Source: Streptomyces sp. NBC_01233 (GTDB lineage Bacteria > Actinomycetota > Actinomycetes > Streptomycetales > Streptomycetaceae). From it: DNA of 64,000 nucleotides. Made by a program: the position numbers and the translations under genes. Where the stretch lies: the NCBI RefSeq assembly GCF_035989305.1, contig NZ_CP108514.1, positions 10,123,597-10,187,596 on the forward strand, given 5' to 3'. The notes beneath the pieces are model-generated. The model did not search any database. It saw nothing but the letters and a program-made list of their open reading frames with translations, and had not been told where the DNA came from. Shown piece after piece: positions 1 to 8,923 of the stretch. Position 1 is the first letter of the stretch. The number at the start of each line of letters is the position of its first letter.

Positions 1-1
1 C

Positions 2-972
2 CGGGTGGAGTCCGAGCGATGGGTCACCTTCCGGGCGCACTACGGCTTCGATGCCTTCTATTGCATCCCGGGCCAGGACGGCGCCCACGAGAAGGGCGGC
101 GTGGAACAGGAGGGAGGGCGGTTCCGCCGCACCCACTTGGTCCCCGTTCCGGAAGTCGCCTCGCTCGAGGAGCTGAACGAGAAGATCGCCGCGATCGACG
201 CGGCGGAGGACGACCGGATGCTCCAGGGCAGGCTGACGACGATCGGCTTCAACTTCGTGAGCGAGGCCGACTCGCTGGCCCCGCTCCCCTGGGGGAGTTC
301 GAGTGCGGCATCACGCTGACTCCGAAAGTGGACCGTTCCAGCCGGATCAGCGTCCGCCAGTGCCACTACTCGGTGCCGGCCCGCTTCATCGGCCAGAACG
401 TGCGGGTCCTGCTGCGGGGCAACGAACTGCTGGTCTTCGAACGCCGCAAGATCGTCGCCCGTCACCCGCGTCTGACCCGGCGGGGCGAGTTCCGCGACGA
501 GCTCGACCACTACCTGGAGATCCTGATGGTCAAGCCCGGCGCGATGGCCGGGTCGACCGCGCTGGCAGCCGCCCGGGAGAACGGCACGTTCACCGAGGTC
601 CACGAAGCGTTCTGGGCGGCGGCCCGCACCAGCCACGGGGACGCCGCCGGGACCCGTGCTCTGATCGAGGTCCTGCTGCTGCACCGGCGGATGCCCGCCC
701 CCGCCATCCAGCTGGGCCTGGCGGCCGCGATCAGAGCGGGCTCCATCAACGCCGAGGTGGTGGCCGTCGAGGCCCGCAGGGCCGTCGCCGATGCCTCCCC
801 GCACGAGGACTCGACCGACGACAGCGATGATCCGCCGCCCTGGGCCGAGCCCAGCGGAGTCGTCTCCCTGACCGCCCGCCGGGCACAGCTTCCCGAGGAC
901 AAGCGTCCCCTGCCCTCGGTGGCCCCCTACGACCAGCTCTTGTCCCGCCGCCATCCGAAAGGCACCGCATGA
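2..972 (+). pseudogene. istA: IS21 transposase IstA, C-terminal part, frameshifted
   Basis: This is the C-terminal half of the IS21 DDE transposase that cuts and joins the element ends. Frame 2 gives the conserved block AHEKGGVE (around 80-115) and runs to about base 285. The homologous protein then continues in frame 1 (SVRQCHYSVPARFIG, then a basic tail) from about 290 to 972. The switch falls in the run CCCTGGGGGAG at ~289-299 and corresponds to a one-base indel, so a full protein needs a -1 shift. The 5' part is outside the window. The stop overlaps istB as ATGA. Either inactivated or a sequencing indel in a homopolymer. Confidence 0.85.
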
Positions 973-1784
973 GTACTCCCACCGTTTCCACGAACGGGCT
1001 CGTTCCCCCGGCCCGCAGAGACGCCGCAGCCGAAGGGGCGGTCGAAACGGTCATCGACGAGGCCTGCCGGGCTCTGCACCTGCCCACCATCCGCAGCCGA
1101 GTCGAGGAGATCACCGCCGCCGCGGCCCGCGAGCGGGCCAGTTACAAAGACTTCCTGGCGGACCTGTTGGAAGCTGAATGCGCGGAGCGGGAAGAACGCC
1201 GCAAGCAGCGGCTGGTCAGGGACGCGAACTTCCCCCGGCCCAAGCGGCTCGAGGACTTCGACTTCGCGGAGAACCCGAACGTCACCCCCGAGTTGCTGGG
1301 CACCCTCGCCGATCCCGCCTGGGTCAAGGCCGGCCAGCCGCTCTGCCTGATCGGCGACAGCGGCACCGGCAAGTCCCACCTGCTGATCGGGATCGGCACC
1401 GCCATCGCGGAAGCCGGTCTGCGCGTCCGCTACACGACCACGGTGAACCTGGTCAACGAGCTGGCCGAGGCAGCGGACGAGAAGAAACTCGCCCGCACGA
1501 TCGCCCGCTACGGACGCGTCGATCTCCTCTGCCTGGACGAGTTCGGCTACCTCGACCTGGACAAGGCCGGAGCGAAGCTGTTGTTCCAGATCTTCACCGA
1601 GCGTGAGGAACGGGGCGCGATCGCCGTCGCCTCCAACGCCCCGTTCTCGGAGTGGAAGCAGACCTTCACCGACCCCCGGCTCTGCACCGCGATCGTCGAC
1701 CGCGTCACCTTCAACGCCCACATCGTCGAGACCGGCACGGACTCCTACCGGTTCGCCCAGACTCAGAAGAAGCGACGTCGCTGA
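969..1784 (+). CDS. istB: IS21 transposition helper ATPase IstB
   Basis: This 271-residue AAA+ ATPase assembles on target DNA and stimulates IstA. A Walker A motif GDSGTGKSHLL lies at about residue 124 and a Walker B-like LLCLDEFGYL at about 176. Length matches the family. The ATG overlaps the istA stop (ATGA), the usual coupled arrangement. A strong hairpin follows 17 bases after the stop. Intact. Confidence 0.95.
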   Translation: MSTPTVSTNGLVPPARRDAAAEGAVETVIDEACRALHLPTIRSRVEEITAAAARERASYKDFLADLLEAECAEREERRKQRLVRDANFPRPKRLEDFDFAENPNVTPELLGTLADPAWVKAGQPLCLIGDSGTGKSHLLIGIGTAIAEAGLRVRYTTTVNLVNELAEAADEKKLARTIARYGRVDLLCLDEFGYLDLDKAGAKLLFQIFTEREERGAIAVASNAPFSEWKQTFTDPRLCTAIVDRVTFNAHIVETGTDSYRFAQTQKKRRR

Positions 1785-1800
1785 CCTGACCGTCACAACA

Positions 1801-1835
1801 CTGCGGCCGGCACCCCTTCGGGGTGCCGGCCGCAG
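1801..1835 (+). terminator. Strong hairpin after istB
   Basis: The arms CTGCGGCCGGCACCCC and GGGTGCCGGCCGCAG are complementary around a TTCG tetraloop, 17 bases after the istB stop. There is no T tract, as is common for Streptomyces terminators. Confidence 0.7.
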
Positions 1836-2046
1836 CCATATTGGGCCCGGCCGCGAGGTCCCAGTGCCGGCCGGTCCATTGCCCGATCTCATCCAGACGC
1901 CGCGAGCACTGGGATGCCCACGACCTGAGCCGAGTCGGGTCGGCAGACTCCCGCACCTGTCGGGGGCGCGATTTCGAAGCCTGTCCGAGACCCCAAAACT
2001 ACCGCCCACCACCCCACCCCCGGCTAGCGAAACCACCCGATCGAAG

Positions 2047-2159
2047 TGGGGCCAAAACAACTTGCCGCAGGGGCGTGAAGCACCCTCCCGCACGCCCCCT
2101 ACGACCCACCGCTGGGGCCAAAAGAACTCCGAACACTGGTCCCCAAAGAAGTCCTTACA
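2047..2159. repeat. IS21 terminal repeat array
   Basis: Three related motifs are visible: GTGGGGCCAAAACAACTT (about 2047), GCTGGGGCCAAAAGAACTCC (about 2111) and TGGTCCCCAAAGAAGTCC (about 2137). They resemble the multiple transposase-binding repeats of IS21-family ends. Boundaries are approximate. Confidence 0.55.
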
Positions 2160-2963
2160 AACACCCGACAGAGTCAAGCTGAGACAGCCCAGGTGTGAAA
2201 CGGCGGCGAAGGACGTCCTGCAGACACCGCACCCCAAACCCCGGCACCCGCACCGACCCGATGACGGCAGGCGGAAGAGGGCGGTCTCGCGCCGCCGCAA
2301 CCGTGAGGCCCGCCGGCTCGGCAGCGAGTTGGCCGAGCGCTGGGCAGCGTCGGGTGCAACGCCGTGCGTGGCGGCCCCGCTCTCCTCATGCGAAGGGCTC
2401 TTCGCGCCGTCTGTCGGTCTCGCAGCTCCCAGGTACACGCTTCGGCGCCTGATCCCGCGGGGACGTGGGAGGGGGTTGGCGCAGCGGACGCGCCGTTGGC
2501 CGCGCTGCGCGCCGCCGGTGTGCTGGAGCGGATCGCCGCCCGGGTGGCCCGGGAGACTGCGGGCGCGCTGTGTGACGACGGCATGCCGGCCGAAGCGGTG
2601 GCCACCGCCCTCGGGACCACCCGCTCCAAGACCCTGGTCCTGCTCCTGACCACCCGGGCCCGGTAACGGCACGCACCGCGCGGCCTGGAGGTCACGCCGA
2701 GCATGCAGGGGTGGTGCCGAACCGGTGGGCCTGGTGGGGGAATCGGGCGCTGGCCGCAAGATGATCGAGTTTGCTTCCTCCGGCGACCCGTAGGAGGCTC
2801 AGCAGCCGGAGCGCCGTAGCCTCGAGCGTGCGACGAGCACGCCGCGAGGGCTGTGGCTTGCATCGCAGGGCCGCGTCGAGCCCGGGGGGTTACGCGGGAG
2901 GCGTGCGAAAGGCGCCACGGGCCGCTGGCGCCATGGCCCTGGTGGTGACCTGTGGGAGGAACA
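2160..2963. other. Degraded spacer with a coding-like scrap
   Basis: No complete gene is supported. On the plus strand, about 2440-2666, one frame reads as plausible protein (LAALRAAGVLERIAARVAR, then GMPAEAVATALGTTRSK, HTH-like) and ends at a TAA. Its N-terminus is low-complexity and no start or RBS is convincing, so it may be the tail of a lost gene. The rest shows no consistent coding signal. Confidence 0.35.
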
Positions 2964-2964
2964 C

Positions 2965-3795
2965 GTGGAAAAGGCTGAGCCCCAGCGGCGATCGCACACT
3001 GCTGCGGGGGGTCCGGGTGAGGGCATGGAGGGTCTGCGTGAGCGCGGGTTCGCCCGCTACGGCGCTGAGCAACTCGGTATCATCCTGGCCGGCTCCGCTG
3101 CGAGGGATTTGGCCAGGATCCGGGAGGTCTTCGCGGCTCTGCCACCCGATCCGTACGCTCCGGGAACGAATCGGTTCCGCCGGTACTCCCATGCCGTGTA
3201 CCTGCCGTGGAAGGACGAACTGTCCTGGATTCCCGGAACCCCCGACCCCGTCCACGGTACGGTCACCGACTTCTCCCAGGGCGAAGACACCCCTGAGTCC
3301 CCGCGGCCTCGGCGCGTGCTCCCCGACATCCCCGAGGCGCTGCGCGGCAACGCTCTGCTGTTGCGACTCCTGCGCTGGGACATTGAGCAGGTCCTGTCCC
3401 TGAAGGATCTGGGGAGACGGCCGCTGTGGGCTGGCGTCCACCTGATCAGGCTCGGCGTCGACCGTCCCGGCCAGGACGCCGTGTCCCTCCCGAACTGCCT
3501 GCACCAGGACGGAGGTTCGGCCAGCACGTTCACTTTCGCCCACCTGATCAGCCGTACCAACGTCGTCGGCGGGCAGAACGTCATCGCCACACCGGACAGC
3601 GCAGGCCTCCAGCCCGAGGACCCGTGGGTGGACGTCCACGCCGACTTCACCCTCACCGACCCACTGGATGGCTACGCCGTCCACGACCACAGGGTCAGCC
3701 ACTACGTCGGCCCGGTCCGCGCGGGCTCCGAGCCAGGGCCGGGCGAACGGTCCGTCCTCATCGTCGGCCTCGCCCCGTACGTCCCCCAGCTGTGA
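2965..3795 (+). CDS. 2-oxoglutarate/Fe(II) dioxygenase-like protein
   Basis: A 276-residue protein resembling the 2OG-Fe oxygenase_2 family, which includes free amino-acid hydroxylases such as L-isoleucine dioxygenase. The iron site is visible as LHQDGGS (His-x-Asp, about residue 181), followed by HLISRTNVVGGQN and a distal histidine in the VHDHRVSHYV stretch (about 242). The GTG start is preceded by GGGAGGA at 2954-2960. An internal ATG at 3025 is an alternative. It stands alone with no pathway partners, so the substrate is unknown. Family confidence is fairly high; function is inference. Confidence 0.75.
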   Translation: MEKAEPQRRSHTAAGGPGEGMEGLRERGFARYGAEQLGIILAGSAARDLARIREVFAALPPDPYAPGTNRFRRYSHAVYLPWKDELSWIPGTPDPVHGTVTDFSQGEDTPESPRPRRVLPDIPEALRGNALLLRLLRWDIEQVLSLKDLGRRPLWAGVHLIRLGVDRPGQDAVSLPNCLHQDGGSASTFTFAHLISRTNVVGGQNVIATPDSAGLQPEDPWVDVHADFTLTDPLDGYAVHDHRVSHYVGPVRAGSEPGPGERSVLIVGLAPYVPQL

Positions 3796-3879
3796 CACCG
3801 CCACCACCCGAGCCCGCCGAACACGCCAGTACGCGGGTGCCTGGGCGGCCGTACGGGAGCCCTCGGCCGCCTCGGCCGC

Positions 3880-4100
3880 GAGTCGGGCCACCAGCGGACC
3901 TTCCGCACCCGCACCCACCCGGATACGCCGATCATGCTCGGCTTCCCCGGCGTCGGGCCCGGAGTCGGCGCTCGCCTTCCGGCCGAGATCGGCGACGACC
4001 GAACCCGCTTCGCCACCGCCGGATGACTGCAGGCATACGCGGGCTCGGCCCCCGTCACCCGGGCCTCCGGCAAACGCAAGTACGCCGGCCGCCGGTTCGT
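3880..4100 (+). pseudogene. IS110-family transposase remnant
   Basis: One frame reads IMLGFPGVGPGVGARLPAEI, then an in-frame TGA at about 4024, then LQAYAGSAPVTRASGKRK. This is the transposase_20 (helix-hairpin-helix) signature of IS110 transposases. The stop codon and missing N-terminal RuvC-like domain make it a dead fragment. It abuts the next gene's upstream region. Confidence 0.7.
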
Positions 4101-4421
4101 GAAGAACAGTGGTGTGAAAGATCGTCAAACGACTCCGGATAGGCGACAAATGAAGCGATTACGGGCATGGATCGGCGCGGCAGTCCTGACGATTCCGCTG
4201 GTCATGTCACTCGGAGCGGAGGGCGTGCAGGCCGCTCCGCTTACGGATCTGCCATTGCCGCTTCGAAGTGGCGCCGACCAGTTGGTTCGGCCTGGAGAGC
4301 AGGTCGGCGTCTCAGTGGGCCTGCAGGACGCCGTCGACAATGGCGACAGGGTCTTCTCCGAAGCGTTCACCGCCGATGGCCGGATGAGGATGAACGATCC
4401 GCACGTCACCGCGGTCATGAC

Positions 4422-5783
4422 CAGGGCATCGGCACGAAGGTGACTTGAGGGTGTTCACCCCAACTTGCCTTGCTGGGAGGGTTCGTGACGAAATGTGGCA
4501 GGCACGGTCACCGGCGATCATGTGAGTGTCTACGTCCCATGATCCTGCTGGAAGACCGTGCCTGCCGTTGCCGAATCATCCCTCATGCCCGCCTCGCTTG
4601 ACCAACTCGCCACCGCATCGTCTCTGTCGGTTGAGGAGTGCCCGGGCCTGTTGACCTGCCTTGCGACGGTGACGGACCCCCGTGACCCACGGGGCCGGCT
4701 TCACCCCCTGGTCGGCGTGCTCGCCATCTGCGCCGCTGCGGTCCTGACCGGCGCGACCTCTCTGCTGGCGATCAGTGAGTGGGCGGCTGACGCCTCGCAG
4801 TCGGTCCTGGCCCGGCTCGGTGCCCGCTGCGACCCCTTCACCGGCCAACACCACGCCCCTGGTGAGGCCACCATCCGCCGGGTACTCGCCCAGGTCGACG
4901 GTGACGTACTCGACCGAGCCGTCGGCAGCTGGCTGTCCGCCCGATGCCCGCAACCCAGCGAGCGGTTGCTGCGGGCGATCGCGGTGGACGGCAAATCCCT
5001 GCGCGGCGCCGCCCGCGCGCACGACCGGAAGATCCACCTGCTGGCGGCCGTCGACCACGCCACTTCCGCCGTCCTGGGCCAGGTCGACGTTGAGACAAAG
5101 ACGAATGAAATCACCTGCTTCCAGCCACTACTGGATGCCATCGACCTGACCGGAGCGGTCGTGACCAGCGACGCGATGCATACCCAACGCGAGCACGCCG
5201 AGTACCTGGGAGGCCGGGGCGCCCACTACATCGTCATCGTCAAGGGAAACCAGAAGAAGCTCCGCAAGCAGATGAAGTCCCTTCCCTGGAAGCAGATCCC
5301 ACTCCAGAACCGCACCGTCGGGACCGGCCACGGCCGCAGCGAGATCCGCCGGATCAAGGTCTGCACTGTCGCCGGCCTGCTCTTCCCCGGCGCCGCCCAG
5401 GCCATCGAACTCAAGCGGCGCCGAGTCAACCGCAAGACCGGCAAGGTCAGCACCAAGACCGTGTACGCGGTCACCAGCCTGACCGCCGAGCAGGCCAATC
5501 CGGCCCAGCTCGCGTCCTTGATCCGCGGCCACTGGTCGGTAGAGGCGCTCCATCACGTGAGGGACACGACCTTTGCCGAGGACGCCTCACAGCTGCGGAC
5601 CGGCAACGCGCCCCGCGCCATGGCCACCTGGCGCAACCTCGCCATCGGAGCCCTTCGCCTGGCCGGTCTCCGCAGCATCGCCACAGCTCTCAGAGGAAAC
5701 GCCCGCGACGCCACCCGGCCCCTGCGAATCCTGGCCATTCCGTGATCAAAAAACGGTCATACCTGCTTCATGCCGGAGCCCTG
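4422..5783 (+). mobile_element. ISAs1-family element, copy 1
   Basis: A 1,362-bp element with imperfect terminal inverted repeats (CAGGGCATCGGCACGAAG left; the right end reads CAGGGCTCCGGCATGAAG in reverse complement). It is flanked by a perfect 10-bp duplication CGGTCATGAC at 4412-4421 and 5784-5793. Apparently identical to the copy at 8924-10285. Confidence 0.95.
4558..5745 (+). CDS. ISAs1-family transposase (copy 1)
   Basis: A 395-residue DDE transposase. The N-terminal DDE_Tnp_1-associated segment ([20 protein letters not shown]) is followed by catalytic-core landmarks: [10 protein letters not shown] (about 141), [15 protein letters not shown] (about 200) and [20 protein letters not shown] (about 323). 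GTG start; length normal. The identical twin at 9060-10247 suggests recent activity. Confidence 0.95.
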   Translation: MPAVAESSLMPASLDQLATASSLSVEECPGLLTCLATVTDPRDPRGRLHPLVGVLAICAAAVLTGATSLLAISEWAADASQSVLARLGARCDPFTGQHHAPGEATIRRVLAQVDGDVLDRAVGSWLSARCPQPSERLLRAIAVDGKSLRGAARAHDRKIHLLAAVDHATSAVLGQVDVETKTNEITCFQPLLDAIDLTGAVVTSDAMHTQREHAEYLGGRGAHYIVIVKGNQKKLRKQMKSLPWKQIPLQNRTVGTGHGRSEIRRIKVCTVAGLLFPGAAQAIELKRRRVNRKTGKVSTKTVYAVTSLTAEQANPAQLASLIRGHWSVEALHHVRDTTFAEDASQLRTGNAPRAMATWRNLAIGALRLAGLRSIATALRGNARDATRPLRILAIP

Positions 5784-6303
5784 CGGTCATGACGATCTCC
5801 TGCACCGCTGCGCCCGGGTCCTACGAGGTGCGCATCGGATCAGGTGGGGACTGCAACCCCTCCGAGGTCACGCGGCTCTGGGGGAGTGTCCGGGTGGCTC
5901 CGGCTGAAGAGACGGAGCGTGCGGCGTGCGCGATGCGGGTCTCCGAGCTGCCGCCTGAGCCCCAGGAGGAGCGCTGGTCTGCGGATGCGGAGTGGCCCGC
6001 GAGCCCATGGGACGTGCGGCCGGTGCGGGCTGGTGGGGAGATGACGGCCACCGATGGCCTGGAGACGGGCGGCGACGGAGGCGTCACGTTGACCTCGTCG
6101 GTGTTCACGCGACCAGTGGTCATGTACGGAGCGAAGAGGGTCTCCGCGGTCGTCCGCATCAGGTGCGACGCGAAGCCGGGTCTCCACACCGTGGTCTGGC
6201 GAGAGAAGGGGACGACTCTGTTGCTCAATTCCGGCTGCGTGGTTCGGTTGGTGCGTGATGATCTATCGTGCGGTCGCTTCCCTGTCGTGCGGCCGTGGGG
6301 GTG

Positions 6304-8073
6304 ATGTGGATGTCGCTGCGGTCGAGCGGGTTGCCGCCAGTGCCGGAACGGACGGCGCGGGTGGCCCGGGCCGCTTTCCCGAAGGGGAGTCTGCCGATAC
6401 GGGTGCGGGATCGGCTCGGTGAGGTGTTCGCGGACGAGCCGTTCGTCGAGGCGTTCGGGGTTCGTGGGGCCCCGGGATTGTCGCCGGGGGTGTTGTCGCT
6501 GGTCACGGTCTTGCAGTTCGCGGAGAACCTGACCGACCGGCAGGCCGCGGTGATGGCGGTGCGGGCGATCGACTGGAAGTACGCGCTCGGGGTGGAGCTG
6601 GAGGATCCGGGGTTCGACTTCAGCGTGCTGTCGAAGTTCCGGGCCCGGCTGGTCGAGCATGACATGGAGCGGGTGGTCTTCGAGAAGTTGCTGGAGCACT
6701 GCCGGGAGGCGGGGCTGGTGGCGGCGGGCGGGAAGCAGCGCACGGACGCGACCCATGTGATCAGCGCGGTGCGGGACCTGAACCGGCTGGAGCTGGCCGG
6801 GGAGAGCGTGCGGGCCGCGCTGGAAGCCCTCGCGGCGGCCGCGCCGTCCTGGCTGGCCAGCGTGGTAGACGTGCCCGAACTCGCCCACCGCTACGGGCAG
6901 CGGATTGAGGGCTGGACGCTTCCGGCCTCGAAGACGAAGCGGGAGCGGCTCGCGCTGGTCTTCGGGCAGGATGCGCTGGCCCTGTGCCGGGCGGTCTGGG
7001 CACCGGGGGCGCCCGGGTGGCTGCGGGAGATCGAGCCGGTCGCCCTGCTGCGGCAGGTCCTGGTCCAGACGTACGTGATCAGCACCGATACGCGCGGGCG
7101 GGAGGTGGTCAGGAAGCGGGAGGCCGACACGGACGGCGTTCCGCCCGGTTATCTCCGCCTCGCCTCGCCCTATGACGCCGACGCGCGCTGGGCGGCCAAG
7201 GGCGAGGATCTGTTCTGGCTGGGCTACAAGGTCCACCTCACCGAGACCTGCGACACTCCCGCCGAAGCCGAAGCCGAAGCCGAAGCCGAAGCCGAAGCCG
7301 AAGCCGAAGCCGAAGCCGGGGCGGTGGGGAGGCAGGAGCCGGTCCGGGCGGTGAACCTGATCACGGATGTGCTGACCACGGTGGCCACCGTCCCGGACGT
7401 GAAGGCGACCGCCACCGTCCAGGCCGCGCTCACCGCCCGCGGCCTGAAGCCGGCCGAGCACTACCTCGACTCCGGTTACCCCTCGGCCGACCTGATCACC
7501 CAGGCCGCAGGGCAGGGCGGCATCATCATGGTCACCCCCGTGCTCCTGGACCACTCGCCCCAGGCCAAGGCGGCCGCCGGCTATGACAAGAACGCCTTCG
7601 GCATCGACTGGAAGACACGCCAGGCCACCTGCCCCGAAGGCCGCACCAGCACCGGGTGGCACCCGGTGAAACAGCACGGACGCGACGCCATCGTCGTCGA
7701 GTTCGCCCGCTCCGACTGCCGCGAGTGCCCCGTCTTGAAGCTGTGCACCCGGTCCCGGCGCGGCAACCGGATGCTCACCCTCTACCCCGAACACCTCCAC
7801 GCTGCCCTGACCACGGCCCGCGCCGAGCAGAAGTCCCGGACCTGGAAGGACAAGTACGCCCTGCGCTCGGGCATCGAGGGAACCATCAACCAGGCCCTCG
7901 ACCTCACTGGCCTGCGCAGGGCCCGCTACCGCGGCCTCCCGAAGGTCCGCCTCCAACACACGTTCTCCGCCACCGCGATCAACATCGTCCGCCTCGACGC
8001 CCACTGGACCACCACGGACACCCCACCCCGAACCGGCCGCCTCGCTCGCCTCGGCTACCAGCTCACAGCCTGA
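6304..8073 (+). CDS. IS1182-family transposase
   Basis: About 589 residues with family landmarks: an N-terminal LVTVLQFAENLTDRQAA region, the Asp-containing KQRTDATHVISAVRDLNRLE, LDSGYPSADLI in the centre, and a C-terminal RSGIEGTINQALDLTGLRRA motif. A Cys cluster (CRECPVLKLC) sits at about 480. The ATG at 6304 is chosen over an upstream in-frame start at 6268. It contains a nine-copy hexamer microsatellite coding for alternating Ala-Glu near the middle, which is unusual for the family. Confidence 0.92.
   Translation: MWMSLRSSGLPPVPERTARVARAAFPKGSLPIRVRDRLGEVFADEPFVEAFGVRGAPGLSPGVLSLVTVLQFAENLTDRQAAVMAVRAIDWKYALGVELEDPGFDFSVLSKFRARLVEHDMERVVFEKLLEHCREAGLVAAGGKQRTDATHVISAVRDLNRLELAGESVRAALEALAAAAPSWLASVVDVPELAHRYGQRIEGWTLPASKTKRERLALVFGQDALALCRAVWAPGAPGWLREIEPVALLRQVLVQTYVISTDTRGREVVRKREADTDGVPPGYLRLASPYDADARWAAKGEDLFWLGYKVHLTETCDTPAEAEAEAEAEAEAEAEAEAGAVGRQEPVRAVNLITDVLTTVATVPDVKATATVQAALTARGLKPAEHYLDSGYPSADLITQAAGQGGIIMVTPVLLDHSPQAKAAAGYDKNAFGIDWKTRQATCPEGRTSTGWHPVKQHGRDAIVVEFARSDCRECPVLKLCTRSRRGNRMLTLYPEHLHAALTTARAEQKSRTWKDKYALRSGIEGTINQALDLTGLRRARYRGLPKVRLQHTFSATAINIVRLDAHWTTTDTPPRTGRLARLGYQLTA
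7261..7314 (+). repeat. (GCCGAA)9 microsatellite inside the transposase
   Basis: Nine perfect tandem copies of GCCGAA, followed by a tenth degenerate unit GCCGGG. It encodes poly(Ala-Glu) between two conserved parts of the IS1182 transposase. The unit length keeps frame whatever the copy number. Confidence 0.97.
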
Positions 8074-8289
8074 CCCCGGAATTGAGCAACAGAGTCGGGG
8101 ACGCCGTCAAAGGTCTGGGCCCGACTGCGGGTGGAACCCGCGGCCCCTGACTGCCGCGACCCTGCCCCTACGCTGGCCGACGTGGTCAAGCGCACGGCTT
8201 CCTGGTCGGCGGCAGGCATCTGTGCTGCCGCGCTTGCAGTGGGGGTACATGCCCTGAAGCGGAGGCGGCGTGCCCATCCTGCCCTGTGA

Positions 8290-8704
8290 TGGTGAAGCGT
8301 AGGCGCCGTGCGCTCCGGAAACGAGTGGTAGATATTGATCATCCCGTGAAGATCGCTATTGTTCATCCTGCTCCACCGAACACGAAAACTCCGCCGATCA
8401 GGGAACAACACGTGAAGCTCAAGAACTCGCCGCACCCGGCCGCGGTCGTCGGGCGCTGAAGCCTCGCGGGGTTCGCGGGGGTCGTGGTCGCGACCGATCG
8501 GTGCGTCAAAATAAAGGTCAACCCAGGACTCGCGCCCCTTTCGCCAGCGGCAGTCCTGGCCGGAAGCGGCTATTGCAGCGGCAGTGGCGGCGACGGATAT
8601 TGCAGGTGAACGGACCGGCGGTCAAGTGATCCCGAAAAGGGAGTGCGGCCGACCGTGGCGACCGGAGAGAGACATGTCGGCTTCCGATTTTGAAAGGTTG
8701 CGGA
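8290..8704. other. Spacer with a broken small secreted-peptide ORF
   Basis: A GTG at 8412 opens VKLKNSPHPAAVVGR and stops at once. The same frame after the stop reads SLAGFAGVVVATDRC and continues to a TGA near 8608. This looks like a small secreted protein broken by a nonsense change. No family recognised. The segment 8620-8704 has no clear content beyond the upstream region of the next gene. Confidence 0.35.
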
Positions 8705-8923
8705 GTGAATTATCTAACCGCTCTGGCGTCGGCCGCTTTCGGCTCCACCATATATCTCGTGACTTTCTCGACTGTGAGCTGGCTGAACCAGCTATCCTCG
8801 CGCGCTAAGGTCACGGGCCTGGTTGTGACCGGCACGGTTCTGTGCGCAGTTATCGGAATTATCGCGTTCGCGAGCCCGAGTGTCACGCTCGGGTTCATCG
8901 TGGGCGCCGGCCTGACACCGCCC

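Larger units (their letters stand above)
1..2159 (+). mobile_element. IS21-family element, 3' part
   Basis: The istA/istB pair is followed by a GC hairpin and then by repeated motifs of the type TGGGGCCAAAA/TGGTCCCCAAAG between 2047 and 2156. Multiple terminal repeats of this sort are typical of IS21 ends. The likely outer end is ...GTCCTTACA at 2159, since its reverse complement begins TGT, as expected for IS21. The left end lies outside the window. Element identity is secure; the exact right base is inferred. Confidence 0.8.
6214..8096 (+). mobile_element. IS1182-family element
   Basis: The terminal repeats GACTCTGTTGCTCAATTCCG (6214) and its exact complement ending at 8096 form 21-bp perfect arms. 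Flanks carry GGGGAC at 6208-6213 and 8097-8102. If the arms include one more base on each side, the duplication would be 4 bp instead. Excision restores the reading frame of the interrupted surface-protein gene. Confidence 0.9.
4150..8289 (+). pseudogene. Secreted, membrane-anchored protein gene split by two IS elements
   Basis: Exon-like pieces are 4150-4421, 5794-6213 and 8103-8289. Joining them after removing each IS and one copy of its target duplication gives 879 bases, one open frame of 292 residues. Seams read ..TAVMT/ISCTAAP.. and ..WREKG/TPSKVW... The N-terminus MKRLRAWIGAAVLTIPLV is a signal peptide. The middle is acidic and Cys-containing. The C-terminus has a hydrophobic helix (SWSAAGICAAALAVGV) and an RRRR tail before TGA, so the product would be a cell-surface protein with a C-terminal anchor. 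Family not recognised. Now non-functional. Confidence 0.85.

Noticed and set aside
1603..2649. Long plus-strand ORF across the istB end and IS21 terminus
   Set aside because: It starts inside istB in another frame and crosses the IS end; only the last ~70 codons, in a different frame, look protein-like.
5821..8004. 727-codon minus-strand ORF over the IS1182 transposase
   Set aside because: It is the antisense of a clear transposase, and its repeats (GFGFGF) are only the reverse of the GCCGAA microsatellite.
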